The translations under genes and the position numbers were made by a program. A model generated the notes under the pieces. The model searched no databases. It was not told the origin of the DNA and saw only the letters and a program-made list of their open reading frames with translations. From the NCBI GenBank assembly GCA_022376925.1, contig JAIOJX010000030.1, positions 170,123,298 through 170,187,297 on the forward strand: 64,000 bases of DNA, in the 5' to 3' direction. Source of the stretch: Tragulus kanchil (taxonomy: Eukaryota > Chordata > Mammalia > Artiodactyla > Tragulidae). Shown here piece after piece: positions 56,874 to 64,000 of this stretch (its first letter is position 1; every line of letters starts with the position of its first letter).

Positions 56874-56992
56874 CTTTTTTTTTTTTTGGTCCTGACACAC
56901 GTGGGAATCTTAGCTTCCCAAACTAGGGATCGAACCCTCACCCTCTGCACTGGAAGGTGAAGTCTTCACTACTGGACCACCAGGGAAGTCCC
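56874..56992 (-). mobile_element. CHR-family SINE fragment, reverse
   Basis: Poly-T followed by cacgtgggaatcttagcttc, ctagggatcgaaccctcacc and ctggaccaccagggaagtcc: the short tRNA-related cetartiodactyl SINE on the minus strand. It lies immediately beside the right target-site duplication of the preceding SINE. Confidence 0.9.
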
Positions 56993-57720
56993 TTGGGAGA
57001 AACATTTTAGAATCTTATCAAACTTAGGTCTGACTATCTTCCTTGGACTAAAACCTTAAACTGTGGTGAAAATAGGACATTTTTTTTATAGATGGAGTAA
57101 AGGCAGAAAATTCAGAACACCAACTGACAGAGACCAAAGGGTTTCTAATCTTTCTTTCTTCCCAATCCAGGACAATACTCAGCTGTATATTTAGGTGTTA
57201 CCCACACTGCTTTCAGACAGGTGCCAAGAGGGAGTTTGTCTTTTGATGGTCTCTATTCTCGCTTAGTTCTGTGGGCATATTGGGGCAACTGCTTCAAAGA
57301 AGGGAAATATTCCAGCCTCATTGTTTCTCTGCAACAGCTCTCGGCATAGAAGCCCCGGCCCACAGCTCTGTAATCTCGTTTGAGGCCCCAGGAGTAGGTC
57401 TGCCTCTGGTCTGTAACAGAGATCCAACAGCCAGCAAGCATATGTTCAGGACAAAGGAAAGCTTTTCAGTTTTATAGTTTTTGTAGCCATTACCAGCTTT
57501 CTTTCCTTGCTGCAATATGTATATAATTAGTGCCCTGGCAAGACACCTACAGACCTTAGCGTACTTACTAGAGCATTACATACAATAACCATGCTTTTCT
57601 TAATCCTGTTTATGCCCCATAAGAAGGGAGAACTATTAATTACACGATAACTTTGGAGGAGTTTTCAAAGCCAAAAAGGAAGATTTGGCTGAGGGCCTCA
57701 TCCAAGGGTCTCATCCTAGT

Positions 57721-59950
57721 GGACAGCATTCATTCATTCACCAGAATGAATGTCTGTCCTGGGCTGGGCCCTGGGCTGGGCGTCAGGGAGGTAACTCGAC
57801 CAGGATTAACCCCTACACGGGGAGGCAGGCACAGGCAGTTCTAGGAGTAGGGGTTCTAACCCAGTGTCAGGGAGTTAGAAAGGCTGACCGAAGGAAGCAG
57901 TGAGTTGACAGACCTCTAGGAGAAACTGGGGTCCAGCAGGCAAGAGCGGGCAAAGAATGTGCTAGACCTGGAGCTTGCAGGAATGTGAAAAGTGTTTCTG
58001 TCTCACACACCATTGATGTGACGAGGGAACCGTGAGGGAGGAGGCCCCGCAGGCCAGCAGGGAGCCAGGTTATGAAAGGTCTTAAACCACTGTGCAGAGG
58101 CTGGACCTTCTCTGGGGGAATTTTTCATGATAAAGCCCCTATTCCTTTAAATGGTATTGTAAACGTTCCTCCTTAACACCCTCTGTAGGCTCCTCTGCAG
58201 CTCTTGTCTCAGCTCATTTGTACCTATATAATACCTTTCCACTTCTAGTACTTTTATTTCTCGACTCATGAGGGCAGGGTCTGTATCCACAGTATGCATG
58301 AATGCATGCCTCCTACCTAGCACCGTTCTTGGCATATGTTAATATGAGAACTCAATCAATTGCTTGATTAAAAAAAAAAAAAAAAAAAAAACTGATCGGC
58401 TAACTATGTAAATGAATCCTGGCCTCCAGAAGCTTATAATCCAGTGAGGTGGCAGCAGCTGATGAAATTGCCCCAGTGTACTCATACTGTATTTGCGGGA
58501 CCTGGCGTCTCTCTACCCCTATGCCCATGATCTTTGCCGGCCTGCTTGCAGCCAGTGCTGCTGTAGGTTTTGCAGGCAGCCCTGAGAGACCCGCTCCTGG
58601 GGACCGTCACCCACCTCACCGAGCCTGCCACCTCCACTGTAAGACAGAGAGCTAGGCCCCTTGGATGGCTCTCAGTATGCTTCCAGCATTCTTTTCTTTT
58701 CTGGCTTGCGGTCTTGCCGAGGATAGATGCCAGGGTTTTACTCCCTTCTAGACCTTACAGAATACTTAGGCATGGACGACCATTACCAATAAGATGGCCC
58801 AGTAAATTCCAGACCTGGGGCCGGGATGGAATCAGATGCCAGGTTGTTACTGGGACAGCATTCATTCATTCACCAGAATGAATGTCTGTCCTGGGCTGGG
58901 CCCTGGGCTGGGCGTCAGGGAGGTAACTCGACCAGGATTAACCCCTACACGGGGAGGCAGGCACAGGCAGTTCTAGGAGTAGGGGTTCTAACCCAGTGTC
59001 AGGGAGTTAGAAAGGCTGACCGAAGGAAGCAGTGAGTTGACAGACCTCTAGGAGAAACTGGGGTCCAGCAGGCAAGAGCGGGCAAAGAATGTGCTAGACC
59101 TGGAGCTTGCAGGAATGTGAAAAGTGTTTCTGTCTCACACACCATTGATGTGACGAGGGAACCGTGAGGGAGGAGGCCCCGCAGGCCAGCAGGGAGCCAG
59201 GTTATGAAAGGTCTTAAACCACTGTGCAGAGGCTGGACCTTCTCTGGGGGAATTTTTCATGATAAAGCCCCTATTCCTTTAAATGGTATTGTAAACGTTC
59301 CTCCTTAACACCCTCTGTAGGCTCCTCTGCAGCTCTTGTCTCAGCTCATTTGTACCTATATAATACCTTTCCACTTCTAGTACTTTTATTTCTCGACTCA
59401 TGAGGGCAGGGTCTGTATCCACAGTATGCATGAATGCATGCCTCCTACCTAGCACCGTTCTTGGCATATGTTAATATGAGAACTCAATCAATTGCTTGAT
59501 TAAAAAGAAAAGAAAAAAAACTGATCGGCTAACTATGTAAATGAATCCTGGCCTCCAGAAGCTTATAATCCAGTGAGGTGGCAGCAGCTGATGAAATTGC
59601 CCCAGTGTACTCATACTGTATTTGCGGGACCTGGCGTCTCTCTACCCCTATGCCCATGATCTTTGCCGGCCTGCTTGCAGCCAGTGCTGCTGTAGGTTTT
59701 GCAGGCAGCCCTGAGAGACCCGCTCCTGGGGACCGTCACCCACCTCACCGAGCCTGCCACCTCCACTGTAAGACAGAGAGCTAGGCCCCTTGGATGGCTC
59801 TCAGTATGCTTCCAGCATTCTTTTCTTTTCTGGCTTGCGGTCTTGCCGAGGATAGATGCCAGGGTTTTACTCCCTTCTAGACCTTACAGAATACTTAGGC
59901 ATGGACGACCATTACCAATAAGATGGCCCAGTAAATTCCAGACCTGGGGC
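57721..59950. repeat. Tandem duplication P (unit about 1.13 kb)
   Basis: Copy 1 is 57721-58821 and copy 2 is 58853-59950, with a 31-base linker. The copies agree except in one A-tract: a pure run of about 22 A in copy 1 against an A-run broken by two G in copy 2, giving a 3-base offset change (1132 to 1129). Confidence 0.95.
57722..58110 (-). mobile_element. L2 LINE fragment, reverse (copy 2 at 58854-59242)
   Basis: gcattcattcattcaccaga at the start and gttatgaaaggtcttaaacc near the end fit an old LINE (L2-like) fragment. The inner part has a short tandem ctgggctgggccctgggctg. The second copy belongs to duplication P. Confidence 0.5.
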
Positions 59951-60163
59951 AGCTGGAGAAGGTCCTTCATGGAAGCTGAAGGCCAGGAGTGGTTTTCTGT
60001 TAGGAAGGTCTGTGAGTGGTCAGACAGAAAAGATGGGATGAAGTGAGACTGATGTGATCGGGGCCAAGGCCCCAAGGCGGGCTGGGCCAGAGTCTGCGGG
60101 AAATAGAGGGCAGTGTGAGGGTACAAAGTCCCCCAAGAGTCCCCTCCCTATGTTTCCTTGCAG

Positions 60164-60243
60164 TGACAGCCCACACAGCGAGCCAGGGACCATCGACGAA
60201 GTTGACCATGACAACGGCACCGAGCCTCACACCAGTGATGAAG
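60164..60243 (+). CDS. SRGAP3: SRGAP3 linker exon (DSPHSEPGTIDEVDHDN...SDE)
   Basis: This 80-bp exon (phase 2-1) has acceptor tgtttccttgcag and donor gtgagt. It encodes the cysteine completed across the junction, then DSPHSEPGTIDEVDHDNGTE and PHTSDE. This acidic linker sits between the RhoGAP and SH3 domains. The expected next exon (starting EVEQIEAIAKFDY, the SH3 domain) is not present in 60244-64000, so the gene continues beyond the window. Confidence 0.95.
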
Positions 60244-61834
60244 GTGAGTGAGGAGAGTCAGGGCAAGGAACTCACCTGTTGGGGTGGGGGGGTGGTCTCC
60301 TCACGCTGACTCAAGCTTGCCCACCTGCTGGGCTGACCTGTGTAAACCACGCCCCTCCCATCCCCGCTTTGCCAGTGAGTGTATCATCCTCTAGAGCAGA
60401 CAGAGATCCAGAAAGACCTCCGTTCACCGCATCCCAGCACAGCTTGCCTCCTTGACTTCTGTGTGCTGCCTGGCCTGAGTGCAAGTCCTAAATGATGAAG
60501 AGCTTCCTGAGTAGCAAGCAGTCTCTGCCCTCTGCCTCTCCACTCTGGAGCTCTGTTCTGTGACCAGCCTGTGCTGGGACGTGGGGCATACAGTGGACGG
60601 GACATGGTCATCAGGGTGCTCCTGGTCTCATCACCCAGCAGGTCGAGAGCAGCTCCCCACCAAGCAGAGTGATAATTCCAGAGGACAGGAGTGACCCCGT
60701 GCAGTGGGTACTCCGAAGGCGAGGCCTGGGGCCAGCCTTTCCATTAGGCAGATCAGGCCCAGTGCCCAGGCGCCACGATATTTTCAGGGCCCATGAAAAT
60801 GTTCTAATTCCTTTCAAAATAAGAATTTTAAAAAGAATATGAGTCTGGATTATATTCATCTTTCTACCAGCGTGGTTGTAAGATATAACTTTGGTACTTT
60901 TGCAGTGGAGGGAGGGGCCCATGCCGCAAGGGTGACTTGGGCCTGAGAGTCCCAGCACCGCCGTGGGTCAGCTGAGCACAGCCCTCCTGGCTCCCTGTGA
61001 CAGTTTCACTTCTTAAAAGGAATCATTTAACAGTTCTTTTATCGGCCCTTGTGTTTTTCTTGGGGGACAATCCCAGGCCCTTTTGGCCACCATATTTGTC
61101 AGGAGAGCTGGGTATGTCCTCTGGTGAGAATTCTGGGAGTTGGTGTAAGAGGCAGGATTCTTACATAGGTGGGTTTTCATATTCTAGTGCGACTATTTCA
61201 GTTGCTAGTCACAGAGCCTCCAACTCAGACTGACATAGCAGCAAAGGGATTCAGATCATCTACTTGAAAGTCCCAGGGTAGGCATGGCCTCAGACCCAGC
61301 TGGATCCAGGAGCCGAGCTGATCTTGTCAGGAATGTGTCTCCACCTTGCTCTGCTGCTGCCCTGTGCTGAATTCATCCCCGGGTAGGATCTCCCTGTGTG
61401 GTCGTCTCTGGCAATTCCAGGCTTCCATTGTTCTTTCCAAGGGAAAGAGCTTCCCTTTCAAAATGGTTCCAGTAAAGTTCCCTGGGTTGGACTCTCACTG
61501 CACTGCCTTGGGCCATGCACCCAGGCAAGAATCAGTCAGTCCTGGTGGCCTGAGAGGGAGGTGATGGGCTGGGCCTGGGTCGGAGGGCAGGAAAGCAAGT
61601 CCAGGCGTAATGTTCAGCTTTGCCAGCATTCTCAGTGATTAAAGCCACCCTGAGCTGAGAAAAGGGTCCTCCAGGGCCTCTATTAGGAGATGTAAAGGCT
61701 GCTACCTTCTGTTTGCAGTGGTTTGTTCTTCTCTTTCCTCTCTTTCCTACCCCCTCTAGTCTTCCCTCTCCCTCTGTCACTTTTAACAGCCCCGTTCTCG
61801 TTCTCTAAAACTTGGCTTTTTATTTCTAGTTATG

Positions 61835-61880
61835 TGCATGTGTGTGTGTGTGTGTGTGTGTGTGCATGGGTGTGTGTGTA
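61835..61880. repeat. (TG)n microsatellite
   Basis: A TG tract, interrupted by gcatggg, within a pyrimidine-rich intron stretch. Confidence 0.9.
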
Positions 61881-62523
61881 TACACGCACTAGTGCAGCTC
61901 TTGCTTTATATCTGCCTCTCAGGCCCTTCTTCCACTGGGGAAAACAAACTCCTCTTGTCCAACAAAATAGATTGATTTTTCAGCATGGAGGACTGTCGGG
62001 GCTGCTGCTGCTGGAGGCAGCTGTGTCCATGGGGAGGCAGGTCAGGTGCTCCCTTGCCGCGTTCCTGGGGGCTGAGGTCACTGCCGGTCATCCTGCACCT
62101 GCTGCGTTGCCCCCATCATCTCCTCACTGTGAGGTGGCAGGTGCTGTGGGCACCAGGACCAAGGAGAGGGACGGACAGAGAGCACAGGGCTCGCTGCTGC
62201 AGGGCACACCCGCCAGGCTTCACCCTGCCAGGAGGAAGCCGTCAGAGGGATTGGAACAAGAGTTTCATGATGTGCTTTATGATATTCAAAGATCCCTCTG
62301 GCTGCTGTAGGGAGAAATGACTGTAGCAAGCAAGAATGAAAGCAAGACGGCAAGGTAGAAGGACAGTGGTGGTCTGCACCCAGCGTGGAGGTGGAGGTGG
62401 TGAGGCTGGTCGGATTCAAAGGACAGTTTGAAGGAACTGCTGATGTGTTAGCTGCTTTGGTTTGAACTGAGGGAGCGGGCAGTTGGTGGTTCTGTTTCCT
62501 AAGATGGGGAAGATGAGGGAACA

Positions 62524-64000
62524 CAGCAAGTCTGGGGAGAGGTGTGTGGGAGAGTTGGTAAGAGGGGGAGTCATACGTTCTATTTTAGGTGTGATAAACC
62601 CAAATCATAGACTTCCTAATAAATGGTAGCTATTATCCCTGTGTCTACCCTACACGATCCCATAGCGACATCTGCAAACACACGTGCTTTCTTTCAGCTT
62701 GCAGCTCTGCTCTGCTCCTCACCTTCTATTCTCTCCCTTCTGTTTTCTACTCTTCCTCGCTCCCCTACCCCCAAGTACATACTACCACCAGGGGTCCCTG
62801 GAGCCCTTGGAGGTGAGCAAGCCTGGGAAGTTCCTTCAGCAGTGCAGGGGCTCAGAGGAAGCCCTTGGGGTCACATCTGGGAGCACACAGCCCTTGGGTT
62901 TTAGCTCTTGGGCTTGCAAACCCTCCAGCCTTTCTCTCTCTGTAGCCAGACAGACCCACAAGTGACTAGGTGGTCCTAACATGTGGATGGTGGGAGAGCC
63001 AAAGATGCACCTGAGAGTACAGAGATCTCTCCATTTCACTGAAAAGGTGACTCTGAGTCAAGACTGGAGTTTATTTGACCCATTTAGCCAGGCTGTCATT
63101 TTGGTCAGAATAGTTTGTAAGGACACTTCTTGGGGGACAGCTAGGGAAAACTGACCTAACTGCCCAAAGCCTACTGTCTATAGCAGGCTGTTGCAGGCAC
63201 TGCGGGTCCACCCAAAGGCCCCTGCGTCTCATGGCGGCACCAGCCCAGTCTTCTTGAGCCAGCTGCTCACAGAGAAGACTCCTTATGTGCATGGGTAAGG
63301 TGTGGAATAATAGGGAGAGATGACTTCCATGCTGCCCGTGGCTGTTAGGAGTCATTAGCTCCTTTATTAATAACAGCAACAACTATGTCTCCTACAAAGT
63401 TAGCTGTATTCCAGGCACTGTTAGAAACAGTTCACGAGTAGTAACTTGTCTAGTCCTATAACCGTCCTATATGTGGGTCCTATCTGATCACTCCCATTTT
63501 ATAGATGAGAAAACTAAGGCTCAGAAAGGAGAACTAAGTTGTTCAGGGTCACACAGGTAAAAAGTGGTAAAGCCTGGTATTGTGGGCTTAGCTCCATGAT
63601 GGACAGGTGGATGACTGCATGGTTAGATCCAGCTAATCCACGAGGACAGGGGAAGAGACAGTCCCATGGGAGCGCTTGGTGGTTTTTTACCAGCAAGTCT
63701 GGGGAGAGGTGTGGGAGAGTTGGTAAGAGGGGGAGTCATACGTTCTATTTTAGGTGTGATAAACCCAAATCATAGACTTCCTAATAAATGGTAGCTATTA
63801 TCCCTGTGTCTACCCTACACGATCCCATAGCGACATCTGCAAACACACGTGCTTTCTTTCAGCTTGCAGCTCTGCTCTGCTCCTCACCTTCTATTCTCTC
63901 CCTTCTGTTTTCTACTCTTCCTCGCTCCCCTACCCCCAAGTACATACTACCACCAGGGGTCCCTGGAGCCCTTGGAGGTGAGCAAGCCTGGGAAGTTCCT
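62524..64000. repeat. Tandem duplication Q (unit about 1.165 kb), runs off the window
   Basis: Copy 1 starts at 62524 and copy 2 at 63691. The offset is 1167, then 1165 after a TG deletion (gaggtgtgtggg/gaggtgtggg). Copy 2 is still matching at the last base, so its end lies beyond the window. Confidence 0.93.
63475..63590 (-). mobile_element. MIR SINE fragment, reverse
   Basis: cattttatagatgagaaaac, taaggctcagaaaggagaac and gggtcacacaggtaaaaagt are a reversed MIR core. Confidence 0.8.

Larger units (their letters stand above)
59951..62523. other. Single-copy segment around the linker exon
   Basis: Apart from the exon at 60164, this holds one member of the unclassified repeat (61195-61540), a TG tract, and at about 62260-62480 a stretch resembling the inner part of an old LINE (gatccctctggctgctgtag). 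No further SRGAP3 exon is seen. Confidence 0.6.

Noticed and set aside
58576..58640. Exon-like segment with acceptor ttttgcag and donor gtaaga between the last GAP exon and the linker exon
   Set aside because: Splicing from the phase-2 donor at 55737 would read W-Q-P then a stop, so it cannot be a coding SRGAP3 exon. It is also duplicated by P (59705-59770).
61723..62310. 195-codon open frame with a valine-cysteine run
   Set aside because: The run is the (TG)n microsatellite read in frame. No gene evidence.

Overview
The window is mammalian nuclear DNA from a ruminant, most likely a bovid. The evidence is many tRNA-Glu-derived Bov-tA SINEs and CHR-type cetartiodactyl SINEs, several with clear target-site duplications, over a background of ancient L2, MIR and L1 fragments. 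The species cannot be named from the sequence alone. There are no bacterial-style genes, operons or CRISPR arrays, and I found no RNA gene.

The window lies inside one plus-strand gene, SRGAP3 (SLIT-ROBO Rho GTPase-activating protein 3, also called WRP or MEGAP). Eleven coding exons can be placed, all with GT-AG introns and continuous reading phase. Together they encode about 401 residues: the C-terminal part of the F-BAR/coiled-coil module (724-825, 4288-4485, 9874-9958), a 28-nt microexon (19840-19867), a proline/basic hinge exon (28287-28389), the whole RhoGAP domain (about 34765-55737) and the start of the linker before the SH3 domain (60164-60243). The upstream F-BAR exons and the downstream SH3 and tail exons lie outside the window. 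The rest is intron.

The dominant anomaly is a series of seventeen head-to-tail tandem duplications. Each has a unit of about 1.04-1.17 kb and near-identical copies, and they are scattered over 2.3-14.1 kb, 21.7-27.7 kb, 30.7-59.9 kb and 62.5 kb to the end. They ignore sequence content. They duplicate three RhoGAP exons completely and one F-BAR-side exon partially. Several are chained so that short stretches occur three times, and mismatches cluster at the junctions. The best reading is a systematic assembly or gap-filling artefact (unmerged contig overlaps) rather than biology. About 19 kb of the 64 kb would then be false sequence, and the true locus would be near 45 kb. If both copies of the 61-nt GAP exon were real and spliced together, the reading frame would break.

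I did not find a credible new biological system. The most useful results are the resolved exon map, the catalogue of duplications with breakpoints, and a few smaller oddities: two cysteine codons in the hinge exon that look unlike the family, a 13-bp hairpin, SINE-specific divergence inside one duplication, and interlocked SINE insertions.
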